Shown: positions 43,906-53,999, numbered from the stretch's first letter. The stretch is 64,000 nt of DNA from Spongilla lacustris (GCA_949361645.1 OX442416.1:15204674-15268673), one strand, 5' to 3'. The notes: generated by a model from the sequence alone, not told the origin. Made by a program: numbers and translations.

Positions 43906-44418
43906 AGGAGTGGATAGCAAGCACAACATCACACCTGTATAGATAACTTGGCAACATATCCGTGGGACATGGCACACACAAACTTACACATACACCCACC
44001 CTTCCAGAGTGGTCCACTCCTCATCCTGGTAGGATGGTGTTCCCTTTCCTCTTCTCCATCTCCACCTAATAACATTGGCCAAGAACAGCTCACAACTGGC
44101 AGACACACATATTTGAATGAAAATACAATATACCTTCCCCTGAGCAGCAGTGCTTGTGGCCATGTCGAGAACAAAGCGTTGTAGCAACTACTATGGGGTT
44201 AGTTCCAAGGATGCTCTATGATGAGAGAGACATGAGTTATGGGGTTACCAGTGCAGCTTGAATGAACATGCAGCACCCGATTTGCTCTGGTCAGTCTGGT
44301 GGGGACCACCACCATTATAAATGGTCCTACCCTTGCGCGCGAATAAACATAGATATATTGCACCCAAACGGTAATCTCCTACCTCGCGTAGGATTTCTTT
44401 TCCTTTGGAAAAGCTTGT

Positions 44419-44610
44419 TTATATAGAGGCTAAAATCAGTTCTCGATTTTGATCGTAGTAGGCCTTCGTGCTATCCTTCTTACTTTCAAAATCGGCTTTG
44501 TAGCGCTTCCTGTCGCAAGCCTTCTTTGTTTCATGCGCTTCTTGAATACTGTCACGCTCCTTGCATTCATCTGATCTTGCGGCTCGTCTACAGTCAAAAA
44601 ATGGCTTCAA
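44419..44610 (-). pseudogene. Lys-rich ORF fragment in the duplication
   Basis: Open for 63 codons: ACDRKRYKADFESKKDSTKA followed by YYDQNRELILAS. This resembles the KRYKAD/YY..N-type charged repeats at the N-terminus of some transposon-encoded proteins of invertebrates. Copy B (59473-59742) differs by small indels and copy C (near 62940-63180, plus strand) is more diverged. No downstream domain is readable, so a function is not assignable. Confidence 0.35.
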
Positions 44611-44942
44611 TCCACTAATTTATGTCTTGTACATGTGTTTCCGGTGCAGCTAATAGGGCCTGGGCAGCTTTGGAATAGCGCTTCAGTCATCAGAAGCTGA
44701 TAAAATCTGTTGTGGGCTATGTGTTAACATAACTAAGTTTGCTAAAGATCGAAATTGTGTTCAGTATAACTCAAATTCGGAAAGTAATAGTATCAAACAA
44801 ATTCGGCAGAAAGTTTCTAACTTGTCTCCTATTCAAAACGGTTAACATTACACTTCATGATCAGTCGTAACGAAGATACAGTGCAATAAATCTCTTATCC
44901 GAGCGAATCTTATCTTATCAGATCCGGAAGAAGGAAAACAGT

Positions 44943-45059
44943 TTTTTCACACATTTTAAGGTTCTATAGAACCTTAAAATGTGTGAAAAAACGGTTTTCC
45001 AGAGATAACGCTCACTCGTTCCACGCTATAGCGTGGGAACGAGTGAGCGTTATCTCTGT
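44943..45059. repeat. Two adjacent long hairpins
   Basis: First palindrome: arms TTTTTTCACACATTTTAAGG and complement around a short TATA-like centre (44943-44993). Second: arms AGAGATAACGCTCACTCGTT and complement (45003-45059). In copy B (60818-60862) only one arm of each is present. Confidence 0.85.
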
Positions 45060-45242
45060 TGTCTCACTTGTCTGAGCTTTCTAAGCGTCGGCAGTTTTAC
45101 TAAGTTGTAGGTACTCGACTGCTGTATCCAAATACGCTCGCTTATAAAGTCCCACTGATTCTACGGCACATCGGCAATAGTGGAATCGGGTATTTTGCTA
45201 ATCGTATTCATCACACTTCAAATCCTCAGTACATAGGACATA

Positions 45243-45541
45243 CTAACGTAGGTCCTGATATGCAGTGTTGTTTGTCAGCAATGGACAGTATTTGCCATTG
45301 TAGCTTCCACAGTACGGTCCTGCGTGCTGAAACACGAACTGTATAGAGTGTAGAATGACAGGCAATTTGAGTTGCACACGCTTTGGTAGTATTTGATGTC
45401 GGGATTTATATATTGTGCACGCATCGAGGCTGTAACCAAAGCAACCAAGGCGTTGACGCACCCAGAATCAACGGAAGGGGATTTAGAGAGCCAGATAAGC
45501 CGTTGAGATACGCGCATTGTGCGCTCAGAGCTGTGGGGGTG
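45243..45541 (-). pseudogene. Cysteine-rich family, N-terminal fragment
   Basis: Minus frames read LPSVDSGCVNALVALVTASM (after a frame change), INPDIKYYQSVCNSNCLSFY, TLYSSCFSTQ and YCGSYNGKYCPLLTNNTAYQ. These align in order with residues ~47-135 of the intact protein, but a frameshift near 45320 and truncation at TAYQDLR disable it. A MITE interrupts its 5' side at 45542. Confidence 0.7.
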
Positions 45542-45822
45542 TAGTTGGGCGTAGCCCGACCTTCGCGTATTGGCGGAAGGTCGGGTACCACAGTTCATCA
45601 ATGAATTGTGGCGTATTATACAATCAGTATGGATATATCAATGCATAATTGTGTAAAGGATGTCTAAATCAGATTGGCTTTACTACCAGCTGCCGCAGAA
45701 TGTATTTATTGGGCTCCTGCATTCTGATTGGACTGCAATCCCCGTTGCAGCTTGTACAAAAACTGTGCGGGTTTAGTACCCGACCTTCCGCCAATACGCG
45801 AAGGTCGAGCTACGCCCAACTA
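45542..45822. mobile_element. 281-bp MITE with 9-bp target duplication
   Basis: Ends TAGTTGGGCGTAGCCCGACC and complement; each end is itself a near-palindrome around GCGTATTGGC. The direct repeat GTGGGGGTG flanks at 45533-45541 and 45823-45831. It inserted into the cysteine-rich family copy, and belongs with the 57-bp element at 47028-47084. Confidence 0.85.
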
Positions 45823-45837
45823 GTGGGGGTGCTGTCA

Positions 45838-46730
45838 GCTAGGGCCGGCGTTAGATGTTTGGCGGCCCTTGGCAAAAAGGGTCTTGGCGGCCCCTCCATC
45901 TTCGCTAGAGGGTGCATTTTCCGGTTTTGAACTTAACTCCTTCCGATATCATTCAACCACTCGTAGCTGGTTTGTTTCGAACACAGCGCGCACATGCATG
46001 TAATCATTAACAAAGATATGTACCTTATAATAGTTATATGCATGAAAAGCGATTTTTCTAGCTTCAAACGAATCAACTGATAAATGTACTAGTACTGCAT
46101 AGCGGGGGCGGACCCAGGATTTGGGGGCGAGGGTGGGGGTGAAGGATACCTAGATACGCCTAGGTCCCGGATATGGGCCATCGGGGTCTGGGGTGGAGCC
46201 CCAGCCGCTTTGCAACTTTTGCACTTTTAAAGTCACAAAAACAGCCTGCATAGTAAAAGGATTAAAAAAAAAATCCTTTATAAAAGCATTTTTTTCTTGT
46301 GTATTGCGTAACATGCTTAAAATAGATACAATACTAACGACAAGAATTACTTGCTTCCAGGCTTTTTTGTAATCTTGGCAGTGGTACACCCCAGCTGCCC
46401 CGATCCACCAGTCCAAAGATGCTGCGATTTCATGTTCAATCGAAATCAAAGCTAAGTCTTCAAGCTTATCTTGAGTATCTTCCGTAATTGATGGATGCAG
46501 AAAAGTCTTTATAAGCTTCAATTTTGAATAGCTCCGTTTTGCAACTGGTGCAACTAAGCAACTGTAGTGGAAGCTGTCAATAAAATGCGCACCGTACGTA
46601 CGGTGGCGAGGTGGTCCATTTTTATGGGTGTTAATCAGCATATGAATAATTAAGTAGCAGCAGTTTGGCGGCCCCTCTGACCGGCGGCCCTAGGCATTTG
46701 CCTAGTCTGCCTAGCGTTAACGCCGGCCCT
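45838..46730. mobile_element. hAT element remnant
   Basis: The right end CGTTAACGCCGGCCCTG and left end AGGGCCGGCGTTAGATG are inverse. The right end also carries a duplicate of itself at 46732-46759. CAGGGCCGGC-type ends are typical of hAT elements. It encloses the transposase fragment at 46150-46641. Confidence 0.65.
46150..46641 (-). pseudogene. hAT transposase C-terminal fragment
   Basis: Open frame of 163 codons containing APVAKRSYSKLKLIKTFLHP and LEDLALISIEHEIAASLD. The 'SYSKLKLIKT.L......L..LALISIEHE' block is the conserved C-terminal region of ZMYM/hAT-type transposases (dimerisation region). The catalytic RNase-H-like core and BED finger are missing, so it is inactive. The 3' end continues into the element's terminal repeat. 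Confidence 0.7.
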
Positions 46731-46744
46731 GAGTCTGCCTAGCG

Positions 46745-47200
46745 TTAACGCTGGCCCTGGTGCTGAAGATGGTGGAACAGGAAGCCCTATAGGAGTCAAA
46801 CCACACGTGACCTTCGCTGCACAACACCCCGCGTACGTATCGGCAGCGACAACAGCGGACATGCAGGACGAAGTGCATGTCGTTCCGCTGCACGATGAGT
46901 TTACCAAACTGATGGCGTTTTGGTATGCAATGTTGTTGTACGCCATGGGACAGGAAGTGGTGGCATTATAGCTTCCGCAGACCGCAGTACTGTCCAAGGA
47001 ACGCATGTGCCTGCTGCGGGCTGTAACTAGTTGGGCGTAGCCCGACCTTCCGCCAATACGCGAAGGTCGGGCTACGCCCAACTAGGCTGTAACACGAGCT
47101 GTAGAGGCTGTAGAAAGACTGGCAAGCCGGGTTGACCATGCACGCTTTGGTAGTATTTGATGTCGGGATATCCTGGTGCAGCACCTAACATGGCTGCATT
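46745..47200 (-). pseudogene. Cysteine-rich family, middle to C-terminal copy
   Basis: The minus strand reads PDIKYYQSV, ACQSFYSLYSSCYS, then after a MITE insertion QQAHAFLGQYCG, SYNATTSCPMAYNNIAYQNA, SSCMSAVVAADTYAGCCAAK and PIGLPVPPSSAP. Cys spacing matches the intact gene, including the adjacent CC. The 57-bp MITE (47028-47084), at least one frameshift near 46975 and replacement of its 3' end by hAT sequence make it a pseudogene. Confidence 0.7.
47028..47084. mobile_element. 57-bp palindromic MITE with 9-bp target duplication
   Basis: Perfect arms TAGTTGGGCGTAGCCCGACC and complement around CGCCAATACGCG. The direct repeat GGCTGTAAC flanks at 47019-47027 and 47085-47093. Apparently a minimal, internally deleted relative of 45542-45822. 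Confidence 0.9.
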
Positions 47201-47871
47201 TAGTGCATTAACGGTTTAATGCCTACAATCCAATTAACAATTATACGCGTCGTGCCGGTGTCACAGGCATACGGGTCCCCCCCCATTTTGGGTCCGGGGG
47301 GACCCATATGCCTAGGCAACTGGGTCACCCCCGGACCCAGTTGCCTAGGCAAGTGGGTCCCCCCGGACCGAGATGCCTAGATGTAAAAAATTAATTATCC
47401 CGGACCCAAATGCCTAGGCAACCTGGTCCCCCCCGGACCCAGCTGCCTGTTAGCAAAATTTATACTTATGTATAAACATTTTACAGAGAAAGCTCGTGAC
47501 CATAGGCGTCCGCTCGATGAGACGTAAGGGGGGGAGGGGGGAGGGGGGGCGTATGCCCACCTCCCCTGCGTACCCCAACACAATTAATATCCATAGCGGT
47601 TAACAATCGATTGCATTGAGTACCTACTTTGTTATTGAACGGCACAACAATCGATATGCATGGGGACTACGAGCTAGTGATTCCCCGTCCATTGTATATC
47701 GCTCGTTGAATGGTATATGCCGTTCAATAACGATGGCTTGCTTGTGACTTCAAAACTGTGTACTTATTATGGTGCTGTCGGAAGCACTGATTTTGTTCTG
47801 AAACTGCATGTGGCTTTCATGTAGAAATATTCCATGCACTGCACTGAAAGCTTCCGCGTCTCGCGCGGGAG

Positions 47872-49258
47872 TAGGGTGTGTAACCGATTTTCAGGTTTTT
47901 TAGGTTAACCGATTATTCGCGATTACCTATTCGGTCGACTATGCATTTAGTAGAATAGCAGGTTACCGATTTCAGAATTTTCTTTAGTCGAAATAACCGG
48001 TTCTTCCTTAATACGCAGAAATCGGTACAAAATCGATTACCTCTTTTTACATGCCCTTCGCTCTTCCCGCCCGCAGTACAAGGGTTAATTGATGAGAAAC
48101 ATTGTTGACATGATGTAATGAACATTAGTCTGGGGACCCGGCTGATATAGTCATTGTTAAACCAGGGATATTAAATACATGGTTTGGAAACGAGGCTGAT
48201 ATACGGCTGAATTACGGTATTCCTAATTTCCATCCGTGTTGCGCTTGAGGGCTATTCTTAGAGTCGCGAAATCGCAGAAACGAAAAGCTACACTTAGTAA
48301 GTTGGTTTCTTTCTATTTAAGAGGCAGGTTTTACTAATGGGATCAGTCAAGCTTTACTTTTGAAAGCAATGTATAAGCCTGTTAAAGCGTTCGGATCGCT
48401 TAAGTTTCGAGTCACGAAATCTCCTGAACAACTTTCCGTACAACAGATCTGAAAACTTTGAAGGGATCAGCATCCATGTCATATTCGTCCGTGTCAACAG
48501 CAAACTCACCAATTCAGAATCCATGTAGGCGCATCACGGATGGTTTTCCGGTACACGTAGATTACGGAACCGTTTCCAATCCATGTATTTAATATCCCTG
48601 GTTAAACACTGCAATCCCTCTACAAAATACTCGATGCTGCCTGCATGTGCACGCGCAGTGGGCACGGCAATTTAAATACGTTCGCGTTCTCTGCAGTTAC
48701 ATGTGAGTTCATCTAACACGCTACGTACTCTTTTGCACAGCAGCACAGGTGTCCAAATACTTAGTTACACTGGCTCTTTTCCAGACGTTCGGACATAACA
48801 TTATGAATAACGTACATGTCTTGATTGGTGGCTTTGTCATATGCGTAGAACGGTGTTCCACCCCCATCCATGCAACATGTTCTTTGGTGAAAAAATATCC
48901 ATCCACCGCCATTGAATTATTCCCACCAGTGGGTGTGGCGTCACTTTGGAATCCCAGTACTATCTTGTAAGGGACTTGTAACTGTTTTAATGTTGGCATA
49001 AGCAGCAGATAAGCAATAAGACTGGCTATACGTGTATGGACTTGAGAAACTGTGATTTATTTGGCCAATATCAAAAATCGGAAAAACCTCGTAAAACCTA
49101 GGTAATCGTTTGCAAATTAATGTTGCGCTAATCGCCAAAATCGATTTAATGTTTCTAATAACCGATTAGCAAGTTGCTATTAACCTGAAAAATCGATTGG
49201 ACTTTTTTTCATAGTCGAAATAATCGATTTTGGTTTATGAAAAAGGTTACACACCCTA
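47872..49258. mobile_element. 1.4-kb hAT-like element with 8-bp target duplication
   Basis: Ends TAGGGTGTGTAACC and complement. The direct repeat CGCGGGAG flanks at 47864-47871 and 49259-49266. Both are as expected for hAT superfamily insertion. No transposase ORF; a second element (48163-48600) is nested in it. A diverged copy lies in CUL1 intron 4. Confidence 0.8.
48163..48600. mobile_element. 438-bp nested TIR element
   Basis: Ends CAGGGATATTAAATACATGG and complement, flanked by GTTAAAC on both sides (48156-48162, 48601-48607). Probably hAT-like and non-autonomous; inner arms continue with GGAAACG. Confidence 0.8.
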
Positions 49259-49269
49259 CGCGGGAGGGC

Positions 49270-49854
49270 TGGTTGATGTAATGATCTACGTTGCCTCCGG
49301 AGCCCTTGATACAAGCCTATGTTTTGACAGATGTATGTATTACCCGGCTGAGCACATGCAGACTGATATATAGTTTCCTAGCGTGTCTCAAAATTACATT
49401 GCGATCGACAGGTCAATCATCAAGTTAAATCCTGTACGATACGAAGAAACAGTTGTGTACTGCTTGAACATGACCCATTCATTGTTTGTATATGCTCAAC
49501 ATGTTTATTTATTTATTTATCGTATCATAAAAATTACACAACAATAACACACTATACAGACTACCACAAAGTACCTAAGCCTAACTAATGTTTCAGACAT
49601 AGGCTACTCAAATGAATGGAGCAGACTTCTCGTCAAAATAGCTCTTGCTATATGCTACGCCGGGAGTTAGCACCAGACTAAGTCTGCCAAAAAGATAAGC
49701 ACTGAGTGACCTTACTCTTCGGCAGAGAAAACAGATGGCAAGCCGAGTGGCTGTTACAAAGTGTAACGGCTGGCAGACGCTAACTTACCGTTGAGAAAGT
49801 AACAACAAATGTGTCTATCGTATCAAAACCGGCGGTGCCAGTAAATAAAACGCA
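49270..49854. other. Intergenic, no gene seen
   Basis: Unique-looking A/T-rich sequence without recognisable exons or repeats beyond a short TTTATTTATTTAT run at 49504-49520. Confidence 0.4.
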
Positions 49855-50339
49855 TCAGGAAACTCGGTCCCCCCCCTCCGCCCCCTACCCGGACCAAGAT
49901 GCCTGGATGTACAAATAATTACCCGGACCCATATGCCTAGGCAACTGGGTCCGGGGGGGGGACCCAGTTGCCTATAGGCATATGGGTCCCCCCGGACCCA
50001 AAATAGGGGGGGGACCCACATGCCTGTGACACCGGTAACTAATTTGATTACGAAGTTTGTTTGAAATGGAGTGATATACGAGCCAATAGCTTTTGAACGG
50101 AGTGTCCTTTTGTAATGTTCTTCACATATTCTTGGAAACGAATGTTAGCGCTACGATTGTGTGTCCATGAAGTGGTTTAATACTATAGAAAACAAGCCGT
50201 CCCGACTCCGTGCGGGTTGAAAGATAGGTACGTGGAAGAGTAGTTGTTTAGCTTTTTTGACGCTTCCTATTCAGGTATTACCAGTTTAAAAGTACCAGTA
50301 GACAGCCTAGCTTCATACAGTGGCGGCGCGAGGGTTATT

Positions 50340-50820
50340 AGCGCCGGGGGCAGGACAATGTATTAGCGCCCCTGCCCGGGGGGGGGGTGCTGTCGGTTCA
50401 ACGAGCGGGGGGTGGGGGGGGGGGGGTGCTGTCTGTTTCGGCCGGTTCAACGAGCGGGGGGGAGGGGGGGGGGGGGGGGGGGTGCTGTCCGCTTACGACT
50501 GCGTGTGGGAAAAAAAGTATTTTTGGACAAAAGGGGGGGGTTGCAAGTTGCAACCCCCAACCAACCCGCCCCTGCATTTTCTCGAATCGATAGCATTTTT
50601 AGCAACAAATTTGCTATGTGACAATGATTGCGGTTACGACAATTACGTATCTACATGACATCATTAATTTATCCGCTCGTTCCTCGTCATTTTTGTTAGA
50701 CAACTTAGAATTTTTTTTCAAAATCACATCCAGACGGCGCCCCCCTCGACCGGCGCCCGGGGGCATATGCCCCCCCCCCCCCCCCCCCCCCCGACCCCCC
50801 CCCTCCCGCCGCTACTGCCT
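50340..50820. repeat. G-run and C-run cluster
   Basis: Poly-G runs of up to 20 bases at 50376-50482 and a poly-C tract at 50771-50810, linked by repeated GTGCTGTC and 'GGTTCAACGAGCGGGG' units. The ends carry GGCGCCCGGGGGC/complement-like sequence, suggesting a decayed foldback element. Open frames here are compositional. Confidence 0.7.
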
Positions 50821-51170
50821 TCATAGTGTATGAGGTTTCGGCTAAGCTTTAGACGCTTCGTAGTCCATAACAGGTACAGCAGCTTTAACGGTGGGCACAC
50901 TTAGAAATAGGGCGTGTCTTGAAACTAATTAGAAACTAATTATCGAACGGTACCTGTGGTTGACCATTGTAGCCAGACGAATGTTGAGTATTTCCAGTCT
51001 GCGAAGTTTCCAATCAACGTCCTACGAGTCACAAAATAAAACTGTTGAACAGAGAGGGGCACTGGGGCAGCTGGTACATTGTTCCGCGTATTGGGCACGA
51101 ACCGTATATAAAATTTTTACGCTGATCAGCATTTTCGGCATGAAACACAGAATTCGGCACTTACGCAGTT

Positions 51171-51204
<34 letters not shown>

Positions 51205-51278
51205 TTAATTATTGCGTTTACGTAATTATTTAGTAGCGCGTGTGAGACTACAGTGTAATATTTGACTCTTTATGTAAG

Positions 51279-51400
51279 AGGGAGGGGTATCCCCTCCCTC
51301 ACCCTCCCCACTTTCTTTTTACTAAATAACGGACGTAACCATAACTCCATGAAATAAAATAAAAAGGGGAGGGTGAGGGAGGGGGAACCCCTCCCTCCTG
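51279..51400. mobile_element. Small foldback element
   Basis: Arms GAGGGAGGGGTATCCCCTCC...CCTCACCCTCCCC and complement lie either side of about 50 bp. No ORF. Confidence 0.6.
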
Positions 51401-51438
51401 TAAAGAACACTGTTACTTAACGTTCATTGTATGTAATA

Positions 51439-51561
51439 ATGGCTAACTGTAAGATGCTGGTATTTCTCGTTGTGTTCCTAGCTTGTTGTATGCCGCCCAA
51501 AGGTCCGACCGATATTATAGTAGTTCCCGGTGCAATATGTTGGCGAATTATCGGCAGATAA
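51439..51561 (+). CDS. Small secreted-peptide-like ORF
   Basis: A 40-codon frame starts MANCKMLVFLVVFLACCMPP and ends ICWRIIGR. The first 18 residues look like a secretory signal sequence and resemble the start of the cysteine-rich protein at 52182-52832 (MANLRVVYIFVLAA), although this one is on the plus strand. No promoter or splice evidence. It could be a short peptide gene, a first exon of a lost family member, or chance. Confidence 0.3.
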   Translation: MANCKMLVFLVVFLACCMPPKGPTDIIVVPGAICWRIIGR

Positions 51562-51739
51562 GGGTAGCGGCATCATATCTACGACGGTCTACTGGCTAAC
51601 TGGACATAAAAAAGCAACTTTCAAACTAACTACACAACAACAACCTCAGTAGAAAGAAGCGGAGGAATAGAAACAGTACATGTAGCAACAGCCATCACAA
51701 TAAAGCAGGTGGTTATCGTTATACGTATTGGTAAATAAA

Positions 51740-51880
51740 CATACGTAAACGCAATAATTAAAGTGTGCATATAAGTGCCCAGAATTCACGGAGGGTAAGG
51801 ACGTGGCGTTTAGAATCTGCCAGCCGGAAACGAGCCGATGAGATGCGCGCATTCCACACGGTTAATGTCCAGGGGAACAT
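51740..51880 (-). pseudogene. Cysteine-rich family, N-terminal scrap
   Basis: The minus frames read ECAHLIGSFPAG and, after a stop and frame change, NATSLPSVNSGHLYAHFN, resembling CTYVTYLTSF...TTLPSVNSTCIAAIN of the intact neighbour. It lies 300 bp downstream of that gene, on the same strand. Too short and broken to be functional. Confidence 0.45.
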
Positions 51881-52158
51881 TGTAAACTAGTGCAAAACGT
51901 CCGCGGGGGGACAAATTGTAGGGGGGACATTGCACACTATAGCTATACGCCACCGGCACTGAAGAAGGTCGACCAAAGGGGATGGCCCTCAACTGTTTAT
52001 TGTGCATGCCACGTGATAGTAAAAGGTATAATGGGTGGGTTGATAATCAGTTCAATTCGTATTAAGTTTAATACAAGCAATGTTCTAACGAAACATATAT
52101 AATCAATATATAATCAGACTCTATATACAATACGCTACAAAAACACATTAGTCCTAAT

Positions 52159-52164
52159 TTTAAT
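52159..52164 (-). terminator. Possible polyadenylation signal
   Basis: ATTAAA on the minus strand, about 18 bases after the stop of the cysteine-rich gene. A common variant signal; not proven. Confidence 0.35.
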
Positions 52165-52181
52165 GGGAAATGCAGTTATGA

Positions 52182-52832
52182 TCACAGCCACACGGTCAGG
52201 AAAGCTGCAAATGCTACAGTCAGCATGCCGATGCCCTGTGTTACAGCAGCGCCGAAGACGGAGGGACAGGGATAATATATAGTATCACATTCAAGATTCA
52301 AGAAAGCCAGACTAGTTAATGTTGGCAAAATAGTGGTGTCAGAGGCCGTGCAACACCCCGCGTACCCATTAATAGCGGTAAGAGCCGAACTGCATGACGC
52401 CGTGCATGTCCCTGTGCACGACGAGGCGACCGTGTTGCGGTCACTTTGATATTTAGTGGTGTTGTACACCACGGGACAATAACTTCCATTGTAGATTCCA
52501 CAGTACTGTCCAATGAAAATTTGTGCTTCCAACACGCCGTTACATGAGCTGTAGAGGTCGAAGAAAGACTGGCAAGTCGAGCTGCACACGCTTTGGTAGT
52601 ATTTGATGTCGGGAAATTTTGTTGGTGAAACGCTTGCGGCTGCTAATGCAGCATTAATGGCAGCGATGCACGTAGAATTCACGGAGGGCAAGGTGGTAGG
52701 ATCTAGAGGACTAGAAAAAGATGTGAGGTACGTGACATAGGTGCATTGTGTGCTCGGAGCTGCAGTGGTTTGAGCGTTGGCTCCTACAGCCGCAGCGAGG
52801 ACGAAGATGTAGACGACTCTGAGATTCGCCAT
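52182..52832 (-). CDS. Secreted cysteine-rich, probably GPI-anchored protein
   Basis: Intact 216-residue ORF. The start MANLRVVYIFVLAAAVGANA gives a canonical signal peptide ending about residue 20; an upstream in-frame ATG would place 31 residues before it and is less likely. The mature part has 14 cysteines, enough for seven disulphides, including CSSTCQSF, GQYCG, GTCTASC and GYAGCC, plus N-glycosylation sites NST, NGS and NTT. The C-terminus is a hydrophobic segment (GMLTVAFAAFLTVWL) with no cytoplasmic tail, as in GPI-anchored proteins. I recognise no named family. At least five broken paralogues lie on the same strand at 41.7, 45.2, 46.7, 51.8 and 61.0 kb. The role is unknown; cell-surface or extracellular location is inferred. 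Confidence 0.75.
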   Translation of the reverse strand: MANLRVVYIFVLAAAVGANAQTTAAPSTQCTYVTYLTSFSSPLDPTTLPSVNSTCIAAINAALAAASVSPTKFPDIKYYQSVCSSTCQSFFDLYSSCNGVLEAQIFIGQYCGIYNGSYCPVVYNTTKYQSDRNTVASSCTGTCTASCSSALTAINGYAGCCTASDTTILPTLTSLAFLNLECDTIYYPCPSVFGAAVTQGIGMLTVAFAAFLTVWL

Positions 52833-52928
52833 GATGTGTCTAGCTGCATGGGTGAGAAAGCAAATACATATAAACTGACATTGATCAGTGCATGCACAGA
52901 TAGCACACGGCATATAGCATATCACATG

Positions 52929-52937
52929 ATATATATA
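52929..52937 (-). promoter_or_regulatory. Possible TATA box
   Basis: TATATATAT lies about 97 bases upstream of the chosen ATG of the cysteine-rich gene. Position fits a TATA box with a short 5' leader, but A/T runs are common here. Confidence 0.35.
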
Positions 52938-53359
52938 CCCTTTCCGTCTCTTTCACTGTCCACCAAGAAATAATACAACTTCGGCACAATAGGTCACTGG
53001 CTTTTAAAGGCATGCATGCAATTCCGCATGCAATCAAACCGCTCAGAACCGCTGGATCTGCGGTTTCCGCTGTAAGTCTAACGTCCAATTTAACCGCAAT
53101 ATCGCCTTATACGATCTGCACATACATGTAAACACGACCAAGATCTTTATCGATTTCTAAGATGGCACTCTAACCCGAAATTAGGTCAGTTGGCTACTAC
53201 GCCTGTATATTCAAGGGTGTATGACCAGTGTACAGCTGCCAGCTGGTTCCCTCAAAGGTCCATCCCCTACCCAAGCACAGCTGCTAGATAACATATAAAT
53301 GCTGCCTGCATACAACACAAATAAATTCAATTTTTAAAAATCCAGCCCCTCCATCCATC

Positions 53360-53700
53360 CCTAGGGTATTCTATCACTATCTAGAACCTAGACAGGTCTT
53401 TCAGTGCTATGCACATAAATTTGGTATCACCTGGTAATAACTATACAGCTATGAATTAATTACGTGCTTCTAATGTTTAGAGAAGTAAACATGGGAAAGG
53501 ACAAAGGGCGAAGGACATGGTTCGATGCCCTCAATTGATGGGGTGATGATAACAGTGGTAGGGCTGTATGCTGGTCTATAAAGGAAAGAAGGGTACGCCC
53601 TCTTCCCCCTCTTCCGTGGTGTACTCTGTGTAACTGTGAACAGTCTGGTTATACAAGAAAAGAGGTGGAGTGAGGGGAGGTGGAATAGTGAAGTGATCGA
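53360..53700. repeat. Low-copy repeat related to CUL1 exon 2 region, copy 1
   Basis: Shares CTAGAACCTAGACAG, GGTATCACCTGGTAATAACT, CTCAATTGATGGGGTGATG and AAGAAGGGTACGCCCTCTTC with CUL1 intron 1 and exon 2 (14120-14700), in the same order. The reading frame of exon 2 is not preserved. Confidence 0.65.
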
Positions 53701-53995
53701 GGAGAAGTTAGTTCCTCCATACCTCCCCACCACCTGGTCCCCTCCATACCTCCCCTCCATACCTCCCCTCCTGGTCCCCTCCATACCTCCCCTCCTGGTC
53801 CCCTCCATACCTCCCCACCACCTGATCCCCTCCATATACCTCCCCTCCACCTGGTCCCCTACATACCTCCCCTCCACCTGGTCCCCTCCATACCTCCCCT
53901 CCACCTGGTCCCCTACATACCTCCCCTCCACCTGGTCCCCTCCATACCTCCCCTCCACCTGGTCTCCTCCATACCTACATGTATAAGACATTCTA
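53700..53995. repeat. 27-bp minisatellite, array 1
   Basis: Units of CCTCCCCTCCACCTGGTCCC followed by CTCCATA, about ten copies with CTACATA and TGATCC variants. Multiple-of-three length keeps frames open. Confidence 0.93.
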
Positions 53996-53999
53996 TGAC

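Larger units (their letters stand above)
43906..45541. repeat. Segmental duplication, copy A
   Basis: About 1.6 kb that matches 58930-59912 and 60724-61400 closely, including the ACATATTTGAATGAAAATAC and CGCGCGAATAAACATAGA blocks. With the satellite next to it the duplicated unit exceeds 2.4 kb. Copy B carries an extra 0.8-kb insertion. Copy C (62400-64000) is inverted and more diverged. Confidence 0.85.
47257..50036. mobile_element. Composite flanked by GGTGTCACAGGCAT repeats
   Basis: The 47257-47455 block and the inverse 49868-50036 block share GGTGTCACAGGCAT, ATGCCTAGGCAACTGGGTCC and GGGTCCGGGGGGACCC palindromic units. They enclose 2.4 kb that contains a complete hAT-like element. No target duplication is visible, so these may be two separate copies of a palindromic element and not the ends of one. 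Confidence 0.55.
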
